A stretch of DNA of 64,000 bases, taken from contig JASISA010000010.1 in NCBI GenBank assembly GCA_031771865.1, positions 1,364,001 through 1,428,000 of the forward strand. Reading direction: 5' to 3'. Positions 42,140-53,398 of this stretch are shown here, piece after piece. Source of the DNA: Nothophaeocryptopus gaeumannii (Eukaryota; Ascomycota; Dothideomycetes; Mycosphaerellales; Mycosphaerellaceae). Positions within the stretch are counted from its first letter, which is position 1. Each line of letters starts with the position of its first letter. Below the pieces are notes generated by a model that saw nothing but the letters and a program-made list of their open reading frames with translations, made no database searches and had not been told where the DNA came from. The translations under genes and the position numbers were made by a program.

Positions 42140-45100
42140 ATGGATCTTTTCGTGGATGAGATTCCGAACCACTGCTCGCGAAAGGAGTTGGAACGCATCT
42201 TGACCGGCCCTCTGAACGACTGCAAGATCAAGTTTTTCCACATCGAAAAGCCACCGAACAAGCCATTTGCCTTCGTCACAGTCCCAGACATCAAGAATGG
42301 GGAGACGTTTCTCAATCTCTATGGGGTCCCGCAGAGAGCTCCGCGAGGTAAGCTGGCTCAACGCAGAATACACTACGCCGGCTCGTTTGTCCGCATCAAG
42401 AAGAGCAAGAACGATCCTACCGATGTTACCCTTCTGCATCTAAAGCATGAAGCAGCGAAGCTTATCGCGCCTGTTTCAACCAATTCTCCCAATACCCATT
42501 ATGCAAAGCTGAACACGTTCGCGATCAATATGCTGCAGTTGGGAAGTTGGGAGTTTGCAAAGGAATCTCGACTGCGCACCGACCCAAAGCTCGTGTTCAA
42601 ACCTCATCTTAGCGACTTCCGCCACGGTGAAGTCGTCTTTGGTCTGAAGCAGGCAAGAATAATTCTGGGACACAAGGAGTCGGTCAGGGTCAGAATCGAC
42701 ATACCGTATCATCATTGTCGAGACATCGTCCTTGGTACTTACGAGGAGCCTTCTGTCAGCTTCACCTTGAACATCCTGCCAAAGATCTACAAACAAGATC
42801 CTCGTGAAGTGGACCTTGCAGTAGAGATCCTCAGACTGTCGCTGAACGAACCATTGAGCCCAGCTCCAGGTGCGCTACCCAGGAAAGTTCGGCTATCGGG
42901 TATCAACCCGAATCACGAAAGGATTGCTGGCATGTGCCGAGTCTACCGGGTGGCCCTGTACGAGTCGAAGCAGTTGTCTGCCATTCGTAGCATCCTGGAC
43001 CAAACAACCAAGCCATGCTCCATACGCGCTGTCAAGACTAAAGTAGAACTGGCGAATGAGTTTCTCGCAGACACCTTCAAGCGGCTAGAAGAAGAGCTTA
43101 CTGATACCAATCGACGCGGCTTGTACCCTTTCAAGCTGCGATATCAGATCAATCGGCTTGCGCGCAATGGCATACTATCCCCAGACAAGGTCATGGGTCT
43201 GCTGCCGCAAATAATCAGGATTTACCAGTCCTACGGCCTCGATCCTACGCTCTCTGGCTTGAGACGCTTTGCTCGAGACTTGGATCTACCTGGTCCAGAT
43301 GACGAGGCACAGGAGTTTTCTTCTGGGCAGCTAGAGGAGCTGCTGGAAGGCTACGTTGCCGAATACGACTCGTCTGCCCCTGACAACCCATACGAGCTTG
43401 CGAAGCGCCACACTCACATCGAGCTCGTTCACAAGGTCATCGTCACCCCGATGGCCATCCGTTTGGAAGGACCTGAACCGGAACCAACCAATCGCGTCCT
43501 TCGCAAGTATTCAGCGATCTCAGATCACTTCATTCGGGTGATCTTCCTCGACGAAGACGGGAGCCCAGTGTCGCACGATCCGCTCGCGAATCAAGAGGAC
43601 ATCTTCCGCAAGCGCTACAAAAACATACTCGACAACAGCATACTCATCTGTGGAAACGGATACAGATACTTAGGATTCTCTCACTCAAGCCTTCGCAGTC
43701 GATCTTGTTGGTTCATGTCTCCATACTTCAAAGAGACGCAGGGTCTGATCTTGGCAGAACATGTCTTGCAAGAGCTTGGAGACTTCAGTCACATCCGCGT
43801 GCCCGCGAAGTGCGCAGCTCGCATTGGCCAGAATTTCACTGACACCAATTCCACGGTGAAATTGGGAGAGGCGGATGTACACGAGCTGCCCATGTTAGTG
43901 CGAAAAGACATTGAAGGCATCGAACGCGACTTTGCAGACGGCGCTGGCACGATCTCCAAGGAGTTGCTCCGCCAAGTCTGGCGCGTCTACGGCAGCAGGA
44001 GGCTTATTAGGCCAACTGTCTTGCAAATTCGCTTTCAGGGCGCCAAAGGCATGGTCGCACTCGACCCGCGCCTTCCCGGTAACCGTCTAATGATTCGGTC
44101 GAACATGAGGAAGTATGAGACGGCGTCTTCCTGGGATCTCGAGATCTGCGGGGCCGGCTTCAGGCCACTACCGATGGTGCTGAACCGACAGTTCGTCAAG
44201 ATTCTTGAAGACCTAGGCATCCCTAGCAGTGTCTTCTTGGATCTGCAGGCTCTCGCTATGAAGCACCTGCGCACCATGACTCTGTCTTCCATCAACACTG
44301 CAACATACCTGGAGCATAGCGAAAGCACGAGAGCAACACAGATGCCTAAACTGATTCGGTATCTCGGCCAGCTTGGTCTAGACTATCACACCGACCAGTT
44401 CTTGTACAGTATCGTGGAAATCGCTATCGTCTCGGAGATGCGCGACCTGAAGTATCGAGCGCGAATACCCGTCGAAAAGGGAGTCACATTGTATGGCCTC
44501 CCTGACGAGTATGGCATCCTGCAAGAGAATGAGATCTTCGTCATCACTGAAAAGGGTCCGGACGGTGGAAAGACTGTCCTGCAGCGAAAGAACGTCGTCG
44601 TCACTCGCTCGCCCGCTCTTCATCCTGGTGACGTGCAAATTGTTGACGCGGTCGCTGTGCCTCAGAACCACCCGCTGATGCAGTTATCCAACTGCGTTGT
44701 GTTCAGCAAGTTTGGCCAGCGAGACCTTCCAAGTCAGCTGAGCGGCGGAGACCTAGACGGAGATCTCTACAATGTCATATGGGATGAGCGTTTGGTACCA
44801 CGGACCATGTTCCCGGCTGCCAATTACGAACGTGTCACGCCGATCTCGCTCGACCGCGAAGTTACTCGACAAGATATGAGTGATTTCTTCGTCACTTTCA
44901 TGGAGACAGATCAGCTGGGCATGATTTCGAATCGTCATTTACAGCTGGCAGATCAGCGGGATGCCGGAACCTTGGATCCAGACTGCATCAAGCTTGCCCA
45001 GATGGCCTCGACTGCCGTTGACTACTCCAAGACCGGTATTCCTGTTCGTCGAGAGCAGCTCAATTTGATCAGGCACCCGAAATTCAAACCAGACTTTATG

Positions 45101-45931
45101 GCACCAGACCCAAGAGTTATCGTTTCAAGCGATGCCGGCATTCTCGACTTTGAGGACGAAGACCAGGACGAGGACGAGGCTTTCGACGGTATCGATTCAG
45201 AGCGTCCCAGAGTGAGATACTACGCAAGTCAGAAAACACTTGGTTTTCTCTATCGCGCCATTGACGAACGACACTTTTTGGCCAAGATGCAGCAAGAGCA
45301 CCGTGCTGTGGCATCTCAGTCACCACAGCAACCACTGATGCCCCAGCTACTGAATTACATGAAGCAAGTAGCAACCCGGTACGGCGTACTATGGACGCAT
45401 CACAAGGCTTTCGCAGCCGTCATCCGAAAAAGGTAAGCCAGACCCCCTTCCTCACACTCTCACATACCCACTAACCATCAACACAGCTACGAAGACAGCC
45501 TGGCACAAATAATGTACGACTACGAACCCTCAGCCCACCATCCCCTCTCCGAAACCGAAGTCTTCGCCGGCCAGATCCTCGGCCGTCAAGGCGGCGCTCA
45601 AGGCAAGCCGCTTCGTGATCTTAGTAAGGTCATGCGCGAGCGCTTCGAGACCGTCGTCGAATACACCGTCATGCGAATCACCAAAGGCGATGAGGCGATG
45701 CGAGAGGCGGAAGACCTCGATGATCTGTATTACGATGAGCGTGAGCTGGAGGCGCTCCCAAGGGCGATTGCTTGTCTTGAGGTTGGGGTGATGCAGCCTG
45801 GGTATGAGGACCGGAAGTTGGGAGAGTTGAAGAGTTTCAAGTATGTTGCAGCGGGAGTTTGTCTGAGAGAGCTGGATCGGTACCGGGTCACTACGTTCGG
45901 GAGCTATTCTGGACTTCCGAGGGCGTTTTGA
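42140..45931 (+). CDS. RNA-dependent RNA polymerase of the RNA silencing pathway
   Basis: Cell-encoded RdRP that makes double-stranded RNA for Dicer. Exon 1 is 42140-45432, exon 2 45487-45931, intron 54 nt (gtaagc...cacag); 1245 aa, similar to fission yeast Rdp1. The N-terminus looks like an RRM: LFVDEI (RNP2-like) and PFAFVTV (RNP1-like) within residues 1-65. The RdRP domain spans about 430-1000. Its catalytic double-psi barrel motif is SGGDLDGDLY, with metal-binding D871, D873 and D875. Other landmarks are DPRLPGNRLMIRSNMRKYE and CVVFSKFGQRDLPSQLSGGD. A polyacidic loop (EDEDQDEDEAF, about 1005-1017) follows. All key residues are intact, so it is probably active in quelling, heterochromatin or meiotic silencing; the paralogue class was not determined. 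Confidence 0.93.
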
Positions 45932-46137
45932 GCGGTCGACCTCTACCCCGAGACGGAAGACCTGGCACACCGACGACCATAACGAGACCAAGAGCCAACG
46001 ACATCGCATACGATTAGATGAATGTATGAATTACGACAGTAGACTATCCCAAAAGACCACTAATCCCCATTTCCATCATACTTCAACTTCCGCTCCTCCT
46101 ACCATGATGTTCCGCCCTTGTATCCGAGACACCTCGA

Positions 46138-48120
46138 TCATCCATCATAAGCATACTTGTGCGAGAACGACGGCGTATAGAGCCACCTCCACACATCAAT
46201 CCTCAACAACCGCTCATCCCCAACCCACTGCAAAAGCTCCGCATCACTTCTGAGCACCCTGCCATACGAAATCGTAATGATTCCCTTCAAGGCAGCGCAC
46301 AGGTCAGCTTTCCTCATCGACAAACCCCTGATCTTGTCGATCTGCTCCCGGATCCTCGAAGGAACAGTCGCTGTCCCGACGAACGTTTGGATGTCTGTCT
46401 CCTTGCGCAGACCATACTTTCCAGCTTTCTCCCGATGAGTCCGTTTCCTCCCATCTTTGTTCTCGACGTGGAACGTCTGTTTCGTTGCGTTGGGGCCGAC
46501 GTAGGCTTTGAGGCGGGGGAGGTTGGGGTTTTCGGCGCAGATGGCTGGGGTTACTGGTATCTCATGGCCGCGGAAGTACATTGTTTCCTCTGGAGGGGTG
46601 TGAGCTCGCGAGGTGATGACGTTTGGATGCTGCTCCGGTCGTGGATGGGCATTTTGTGACAGTTCGGGCTCCATGGAGTCGTGACGTTGGGGTCTACCAA
46701 CGTCCCGATCCTGCTCATACTGGATGGCTGCTGGGTCCGGATGTCGTTGCAAGTATGCGCCGAAGGCGTTTTGTCCTTGTACACTCTCGAAATCTGGGAC
46801 TTGCATGTGTGGAGGGAGCATTAGATGTGCGTCTCGTTGCAGCGGTACTCGGAAAGCGCCTTGTCCTCGCAAATGCCGACCCTCTGGAGCAGTGGCCTGC
46901 TGCTCAAATTGAACGACCATTGGCATCGGGCGGTTTCGCTGTCTCACTTCGACGCCCTCAAGAACCTGCGACCTCTGGACCGGATCGTTGTCAGTGGCCC
47001 TCATGGCATTCGGGCCGTCGGCGTCTCTATCACTGCTGGACTCAGGACTTGAGGGCGCAGATGAGCTTTGGCGTGCTTGTCTGCTCTGCCTCGCGAGAAC
47101 ACGACGCAGTGCCGAGTGCGGAGCAGGTTTCTTCCCTTGTTGTCTCGGACAGTGTCCGCGCTTAGAGCTCTCTTTCGACCGATGAACATCCTTCACGATC
47201 AGCGGCGTTGGATCCTGGCGTTCTCGCACTCTCGCGTCAATTTTCCTGAGAGCGTCTGGATTCTGCTCGTGCGGAAGTGGCTGAACATTTCGTTGCAGTG
47301 TTGCTTCAAAGACACTATTCGCGCGCAAATCATTGCCGTACGGGTCGAGTTTGTAGGGAAGCGGTGCCGGTCTCTGATTCTCTTGCTTTCTCGCATTGTC
47401 GTTATCGAAGACCATCGACTCTCTGATCGGATCTGCCTCGATGAGGTCTAAGAGTGTAGGTTCTCCATCATAAAATTGGCCGCCAGATGCCTGATGTCCA
47501 GTGTCCAGTGTCGGCGAAAGCATCATTTCGGGCAGCTTGTCCCCAAATCCATTCACTGGCAGCACCCACGGATTGTTCACGTTGATGTTGCCCCATGCAC
47601 CAAAAGGTTCTCCAATCTTTTCCTGCCATTCTGATAACTTCTAGTATCGGACGCTCTCGTTTGAGCCATCGAAGGACGAGTCGGTAAGGAAACCGTCAGG
47701 CCAGATCTCATCCACACAGCCTGTGTTCGAGTGCTGCTGTACGTTGTGGTGCAGACCTCTGCTATAGAGTTTCGCATGGCTCGACTCTGGCGAAGTGCAT
47801 GTCGACCGATTGTTGGCCTCCCAGGCTTGGAAGACAGACCACATCTCATCGTGATCAGAGCTTGTATCTGATTGGCTCTGGATGTCAAGGTACTGAGATC
47901 TGCTCAAAATCTCTGCACGACTGGACTCTGGCGACGCGGATGTCAAATCGACAAGGTCTGCTTCTTTGTACTCGGGACCAGCAGAATTGTACCGGAACTG
48001 AGGACTGGCTTTGGTTGTGGTAGAGTGAGTATGTGAGAGGTCATTCTCAGCCGTGGTCTCAAAGAGTGGTGGGCCGAGGATGTCGTCGAACTCAGTCCAT
48101 TCAGACTGGGAATGAGCCAT
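46138..48120 (-). CDS. Low-complexity protein with C-terminal W-GD-R-WR module, split by an in-frame TAG (family member A)
   Basis: Unknown function. An ATG at 48120 (MAHSQSEWTEFDDILGPPLF) opens 159 codons ending at TAG 47641-47643. The very same frame continues from 47640 without another stop to 46138 (KLSEWQEKIGEPFGAWGN, then NNPWVLPVNGFG). Either an unrecognised intron removes the TAG (a weak candidate donor is GTGGAT near 47712), or the gene is broken, or these are two genes. The joined protein would have about 660 residues: an acidic Ser-rich N-terminus, a Gln/Arg/Pro-rich middle, and a C-terminal module with basic KDGRKRTHREKAGKYGL, helix IREQIDKIRGLSMRKADL and the ending LLQWVGDERLLRIDVWRWLY shared with neighbours C and D. 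Probably nuclear. Confidence 0.6.
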
Positions 48121-48738
48121 GGTTGGCTGATGTACGATTCTGGTGACACTTTGAAAGAAGGTATGAAGTGTACTTTGTGAATCGATGCGAATTGGGGCAG
48201 CTTGCTAATGATGTTGCAGTGATGTGTTTGCAAGATGCTTGCTTGGTGAAAGAGAGATGGAGTTGAGGATACAATGGAGTCAACAGGTCAACAGGAGAAG
48301 TTGCGAGGTACGCCTTCCAAAACCGATTCAGCGAGTGTAGAGTGACCGCACTGACAACAAATGTAGCAGGAACAATGCATCAAGGACTGCGCCCCTCTCT
48401 CCATCCCTCCGCCCTCATCCACCAATATGTTGCTTCTGCAGGTACAAGTACTTCCACGTCGCCTCAACAAACAGCCTCAAGTCTCCAAACAAACCCACCA
48501 GTAACCAAAATCGACGTCCTCTTCAAAATCGTATCGACACCATCAAAGTGATCATTGATCTGATTTTGTAGACCGTTTGTTTTTGGCATGCCGGTCAATT
48601 TACTCTTTGGTAAGCAATCAATCCTATCCTCGATCGATTGCATATTCGCTGGAATGGGCTGAGTACCATGAATAAAGTCATGTCAGCGGTTCGGCGAGCT
48701 CTCCTTTCGTCCTTTTGGTTTGAGTACTGATATCTTCT
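48121..48738. other. Intergenic, no supported gene
   Basis: 618 bp; upstream region of member A. A plus-strand frame at 48342-48551 is Ser/Thr-rich without features and is not called. Confidence 0.4.
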
Positions 48739-49530
48739 TCAGCGGGATGAGGTCATCTGTTCCATTGATGGGGCAGAGTGACTGTCCGCCCAGAGGACCC
48801 TGAAGGCGCTGCGTTCACTGGGGGAGCTGCTGGCTGAGTGAAAATGCTGACTGGTGCTTGCAGCGGAAGCCAGGACATTCGTCTTACTTGATCTGGTGCT
48901 TCGGCCGAATTTGATGTGGGATGGTTGATCTGTATCCGCCCTATCGTTGTCTTCGTTGGTGTTCCTCGTCTGATTTGCTCGGCCTGGCTGACTCGCCAGG
49001 AGAGCAGGCTGTATGAACGGATTCGAATGCGCTACGGTGGGTGCTGCCATGGTCTCTTGCATCACTGACTGAGCAGGCACAATCTGTGAACATGATTGAG
49101 TGGATTTGTCGATAGTAGTGGACGTTGTCTTTTCCGCGGGTTGCTGAGCAGAGCTGGTCTGCATAGCCGGATCAGTAGACTCTCCAACCACTGCCTCACG
49201 GAAGGCCTGAGAACTGCCCTGGGCGAGTCCTTCAGAATTATCAGTTGTAGCAAGAGCTAATGGGTCGTCTAGAATATCTAACCCGCCATCAGTTGTTTCG
49301 GTCAAATCGTACATACCAGTAGTCGGAATTCTCACTTCCAATTTCTCTTTAACAAATTGCCGAACCGGTAATTTGTTCTCCTCCAGTACCTTCGAGACGT
49401 CGGGAGAATCTGCATCTGATAGTATGAGGTCGTTAAGCCATGAGCCTTCATCTGAACACTCCTGAACAACTGAAGATGGCGGTGCATGCGGGTTACGAAA
49501 GTTTCTTGTGACCTCACTTGGGGAACGCAT
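48739..49530 (-). CDS. Low-complexity acidic/Ser-Thr-rich protein, unknown (cluster member B)
   Basis: Single open frame of 263 aa from ATG 49530 (MRSPSEVTRNFRNPHAPPSS). I recognise no domain. The N-terminal third contains SWLNDLILSDADSPDVSKVL and a KLEVRIP strand reminiscent of the VVILKIP segment in member C; the remainder is Ser/Thr/Gln/Ala-rich and ends SAPSMEQMTSSR. Unlike A, C and D it lacks the W-GD-R-WR ending, so it is either unrelated, a truncated copy, or missing a 3' exon. Its position in a run of same-strand, similarly composed genes is the main reason to relate it to them. Confidence 0.5.
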   Translation of the reverse strand: MRSPSEVTRNFRNPHAPPSSVVQECSDEGSWLNDLILSDADSPDVSKVLEENKLPVRQFVKEKLEVRIPTTGMYDLTETTDGGLDILDDPLALATTDNSEGLAQGSSQAFREAVVGESTDPAMQTSSAQQPAEKTTSTTIDKSTQSCSQIVPAQSVMQETMAAPTVAHSNPFIQPALLASQPGRANQTRNTNEDNDRADTDQPSHIKFGRSTRSSKTNVLASAASTSQHFHSASSSPSERSAFRVLWADSHSAPSMEQMTSSR

Positions 49531-50092
49531 GTTGCACGTGAGGCAGCTCGTGCTTAAAGAAAAACTTTAATCGCCATATTTCTGTATCTTCATCGGCCTC
49601 TACAATGTTTGCTCACGATCTTCGATCACTTCGCTCGAACACTCCGACAGGCTTCAGAGAGTCTTGGACGACCTGGCCAGAACACTTCAAATCTGAGTTA
49701 GAGATTCCACTGATCTCGAGACAGATAAGAGGAGAGATTTTGAAGAGTCCTGAGTGTTCGGCTAGCGCCGAGCAACCAGAATACCCCGACTGCGGCCATT
49801 GAGCCGTACTGCCTGACGTCCAGATCGTCCACACAACGATAGCAAAATGAGCTACCCCAATACACGAGACCAGCTACCAGTGAGCTTTCTCCATGACTTT
49901 ACCCACTAAAAGCGCACTCGTGGTATGCTGGAGTAGAATATGCAACGTCCGCCATCCTCGTCAGAATCATCTCTGCGGCATGTGAAAGTCTTGGACAGTC
50001 GCTAGACACATAACTCTCAGCCAATGCAACCCAACAGACGTTACAAACATCATCAGATCTTTCTCTCAGACTTTCACACTTATTCTTCCCTT
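49531..50092. other. Intergenic, no supported gene
   Basis: 562 bp. Between 49605 and 49834 both strands are open over the same segment, which is a property of the sequence rather than evidence of a gene. Nothing else is seen. Confidence 0.4.
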
Positions 50093-51043
50093 TCAATCCG
50101 CCCCCCTCCTCCCCAAAACCATATCCTTCTCCGCCGCCGTCAATCCCTCGCACAACAACTCCAACGGCTTCTCCGCCCTCCCCGGAACATATAAATACCT
50201 CCATTCCTGCTCGTTAAACACCCTCGTATCCCCAAACCACTTTAGCAGATCAGACTCATCCTTGATGACTCCGTACTTCTCATCAAAGTGCTCCGGAATC
50301 CCCTCGCTCAGTGCCTTCGGAATCGGAAATCCGTCTTCGCGAGGAAGTTCAGAGATTTCGGTCAGAAGACCTCTCGGTCTCCCCGTCAACCTCTTCTCCG
50401 CATTCTGCACAGTCGCTGCTTGTCTCTGCGCCGCTCTCTCCAAGTTCTTCTTCGTGGTGAATTCTGAAGGGGTAGGTTTTTCTTGCTTCTCCTCGACTTG
50501 CACGCCTTTGAGTTCTTCCGGCACAAGGCCCCCACCGCGGGCGAAGATGATGCCCGAGGGAATGCGGCGGGCGGAGAGGCGAGGGGTTCCGCGAGAAGAT
50601 TCTGGTGGCGTTGTGAGAAGAATGTGGTTGATTCGGAGGAAGTCGTTTTTGGGTTTGGCGGATGGGGGTGAGATTGATGAGGTTGCAGTCGCTGAGCTTT
50701 CTGATTGTTTTGGCTTTGTATTGGGCATGGTTTGGAATGTGTCGTGCTTTAGAGGTTCTGACAAACCATGTGAGGAGGCCTCGAGGACGTCTTTCTTCTC
50801 AGTAGTCTCCATGGGAGGAGATTTCGACAGGCTATGCGCTGCGGTCTCTGCTGCTTGGGTGGCCTCCTGCATGTTCCGTTTCCTCCAACTCGGGATCTTG
50901 AGAATTACAACTCGGCTTGGCAGTGGTGTCTCCTCGAGCTTCTCTCTGGCTAGGCTCACGCTAGCCGCAAATTTGCTGTTTGCATCTGCAGGCATGGCGT
51001 TTGCCTGAGGGTTGGTCTTCGCACTCTTTCTAGTCCGCGACAT
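50093..51043 (-). CDS. Basic protein with AT-hook-like motif and C-terminal W-GD-R-WR module (member C)
   Basis: 316 aa from the first ATG at 51043 (MSRTRKSAKTNPQANAMPAD). The N-terminal half is disordered and Lys/Ser/Pro-rich, with RVVILKIPSWRKR at about 43-56 and ARRIPSGIIFARGGG mid-protein. Near residue 220 a TGRPRGLL stretch resembles a minimal AT-hook. The last 90 residues are globular: EISELPREDGFPIPKALSEG, then ESDLLKWFGDTRVFNEQEW and RYLY, the module shared with A and D. After it come a short acidic/hydrophobic helix and GRRGAD. Function unknown; composition suggests a DNA- or chromatin-associated protein. Confidence 0.7.
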   Translation of the reverse strand: MSRTRKSAKTNPQANAMPADANSKFAASVSLAREKLEETPLPSRVVILKIPSWRKRNMQEATQAAETAAHSLSKSPPMETTEKKDVLEASSHGLSEPLKHDTFQTMPNTKPKQSESSATATSSISPPSAKPKNDFLRINHILLTTPPESSRGTPRLSARRIPSGIIFARGGGLVPEELKGVQVEEKQEKPTPSEFTTKKNLERAAQRQAATVQNAEKRLTGRPRGLLTEISELPREDGFPIPKALSEGIPEHFDEKYGVIKDESDLLKWFGDTRVFNEQEWRYLYVPGRAEKPLELLCEGLTAAEKDMVLGRRGAD

Positions 51044-51501
51044 TATCGCTGAGGCAGTCCTACTGATATTTCTTCTGCCACAGTGAGCGCTCTGTAAAGA
51101 TACTCCATTTTTGTTTGATGTACACTCGACGCTGACGGCTAAGATGCGAGACAATTTCTGTGAAGGGGCGACGTCCTCGTTGGAGGAGCGAGACGACTTA
51201 AGTCAGAGAGACTCGCGGCTTTCGGAAAAGCCCAAAAACTATAGAGCATGGAAGAGGCTGCTCATGGGTGGAGTAAGTGAATGCTCGTTGCAGCCTCAGT
51301 TCGTTTGGGGTTACCTTCATGTGACAGTCTTGGCGTTTCTAATCCCGGGAGATGTGCTCTCTACTAGTCTTACGCTTTATCGTTATGAGAGCTGATGATT
51401 TTCTAAAGATATTCATTTGATACTACTCACACTAAAATAAAATCCCTCTTTTCTCCTACTTTTTCGTCTCTTTCCTTTTTCCCACCTAATTTTCATACCG
51501 C
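51044..51501. other. Intergenic, no supported gene
   Basis: 458 bp between members C and D. The part near 51390-51490 is AT-rich and pyrimidine-rich, as in a 3' flank. No coding signal. Confidence 0.4.
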
Positions 51502-53055
51502 TCAAGCTTTCGGCTCATCGCTCACACCCAGCCACGCGCCATCTCCCGTACTAACCAAGAACCTCCACCACTTCTCCGTGAAAAGTCGCGTATCCCCATA
51601 CCACTTGAAAAGCTCACTCGACCGCTTGAGAAATCGATCACGCTTATCCATGCAAGGCAGCTTCGCCAGGGCAGTACGCATAGGGTAGCCTGCATCCTCC
51701 TTGCGTTTGACGGACTTGATTTCACGAACTGTGTTGGCGATGTCGAGTGGGATAGGTTGCGTGCCGGGGGTAAATGACGCCTCTGTGGGAGGAGGTGCCG
51801 GCTTGCGGTGTCCGGAGGCGGTCTTCTTCGTCTTCGCGGGTGCTGGAGACTGGGTCTTCGGAGTCTGTGCTGGAGTTTGCTCGATCTTTCGAGGATGGCC
51901 TCGGCAGCTCTTGAACTCGGCAGGTGATGTGTGATCAGAGAATGAGGATGAAGAGCGATTGCGACGCTTTGATGGAGGAGATAGAAGCAATTCGCCATCG
52001 TCTTCGATGACGCTATCGACTGGATCATAGTCAGATGCCGATAGAGCTCCAGCTTGCGCGTCTTTCATAGAAGCCATGAAGCGATCAAACCACTCATCAT
52101 CTGTGGCCTGTGTGATTTGAGACCGTGGCAGATGTGTAGGCTCAGGAGCTTGCTGATCCTCCGGAAGAAACTCAAGCCAGAACGCAGGTGTCGGGATGTT
52201 GTTGACGTCCATCTGGTCAATGATCCGTATTTCAAGCTGAGCGAGAAAGTCAGGCGAGAGTTCCTCGTACTTTTGAGGAGGTTGAAGACTCAGCAGAGAC
52301 GGATCGATGGTACCGCCAACCCACTCTTGCTGAATTGGTGCGAGCTGATACTTTGGGCCAGGAGGTGGCACAGGTAGGTATTGCATGTTGGATGGCATGG
52401 AATCAATCGGCATGCTGGCATCGTAGTCGATCGTGGTCGCCAGACCTGGGATAGCTTGTGGAGCTGGAAGAGCTGGAGGCTCGAAAGCTGGAGGAACGGG
52501 ACGTTCAACAGGAGCGGGAGAGACTGAAGCTGGAGAAGCCGGAGTAGAAGTAGCCCGCACAGAAGCAGCGAGAGGTTCTGAAGATGCAGGAAGCAGAGTA
52601 GGAGCCTGAGGAGTCTGTCGCAATTCCTTAATCTCCTTCTCCGCCCTACTCCAGTCCTGGTTCATCCGAGCTCGAGCAGCATCCTGAGCAGCGATGACCT
52701 TGTCTCGGTTGGTATGGATAAATGCGTGCCCTCCCTGCTGTCGCAGCTCGAGTCGAGGGCCCATGAACGGGTTCGCTTGTGGGTTGACTTGAGGCCATGG
52801 CACACCTCCCGTCTGTCGCATCTCCGTCAAGGGACGCTTGCGGGAGTTCGTGTCCATCGGCTGAAGAGAAGGCGCTGCTGGAGCATATGGCTGACGATGA
52901 TGTGCTGTCATGGTGTTTTGCTGAGGATGAAAGTGATTTGGCTTCGATCGTGGAGGACAAGTGTTCTCTTGGGACTTATTGAGTCTGCGACGGAGAGCCT
53001 GGTTGTTTGGTGGAATGTCGTACATATCCGAGCTTCCGGAGCCGGAGTAGGCCAT
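51502..53055 (-). CDS. Pro/Gln-rich protein with C-terminal W-GD-R-WR module (member D)
   Basis: 517 aa from the ATG at 53055 (MAYSGSGSSDMYDIPPNNQA). The N-terminal region is Gln/Asn/Pro-rich with a short coiled-coil-like stretch (DAARARMNQDWSRAEKEIKE, about 147-166) and an Ala/Pro-rich linker. The middle holds SPDFLAQLEIRIIDQMDVNN and an acidic DDEWFDRFMASMKDAQAG patch. A basic SKRRNRSSSS may be a nuclear localisation signal, and CRGHPRKIEQTP is weakly AT-hook-like. The C-terminus reads IANTVREIKSVKRKEDAGYP, MRTALAKLP, RSSELFKWYGDTRLFTEKWW, RFLV. That module aligns with members A and C. Function unknown; probably nuclear. Confidence 0.75.
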   Translation of the reverse strand: MAYSGSGSSDMYDIPPNNQALRRRLNKSQENTCPPRSKPNHFHPQQNTMTAHHRQPYAPAAPSLQPMDTNSRKRPLTEMRQTGGVPWPQVNPQANPFMGPRLELRQQGGHAFIHTNRDKVIAAQDAARARMNQDWSRAEKEIKELRQTPQAPTLLPASSEPLAASVRATSTPASPASVSPAPVERPVPPAFEPPALPAPQAIPGLATTIDYDASMPIDSMPSNMQYLPVPPPGPKYQLAPIQQEWVGGTIDPSLLSLQPPQKYEELSPDFLAQLEIRIIDQMDVNNIPTPAFWLEFLPEDQQAPEPTHLPRSQITQATDDEWFDRFMASMKDAQAGALSASDYDPVDSVIEDDGELLLSPPSKRRNRSSSSFSDHTSPAEFKSCRGHPRKIEQTPAQTPKTQSPAPAKTKKTASGHRKPAPPPTEASFTPGTQPIPLDIANTVREIKSVKRKEDAGYPMRTALAKLPCMDKRDRFLKRSSELFKWYGDTRLFTEKWWRFLVSTGDGAWLGVSDEPKA

Positions 53056-53355
53056 GGTGTTGAGAGTGTGCTTCGGTGATGCGTTGTCGAGGTCGGTGTG
53101 AGAGCTGGAGATACCAGAAGTCTGGAGTCGATGTATGAATGGTCCCGAGATCAAATGTGGTATGTCAGTTGACGGAGCATGAAGTGAATGGACGAGTGTT
53201 TTGTAGTAAAGGAAAATTCATTCTAATCGTAACCATGATAGAAAAATACGTGGACCGCCATTCACTTACTTCTCAAAAGGATTGTTGTGATGATGAAAGG
53301 TCACATGGATGTCACTCATTGCAGCTTCACATGGGACTTGCTCATTGGGGTCGAG
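53056..53355. other. Intergenic, no supported gene
   Basis: 300 bp upstream of member D, with the 3' end of gene E. AT-richer around 53200-53290; no coding signal beyond the possible terminal exon of gene E. Confidence 0.4.
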
Positions 53356-53398
53356 CTAGCAGTTCATGAGTTGCTCGAGCCAGTCTTCGTTATCGAGG

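Noticed and set aside
49605..49834. Overlapping open frames on both strands
   Set aside because: No domain, no start context and both strands open over the same bases, most likely a composition effect.
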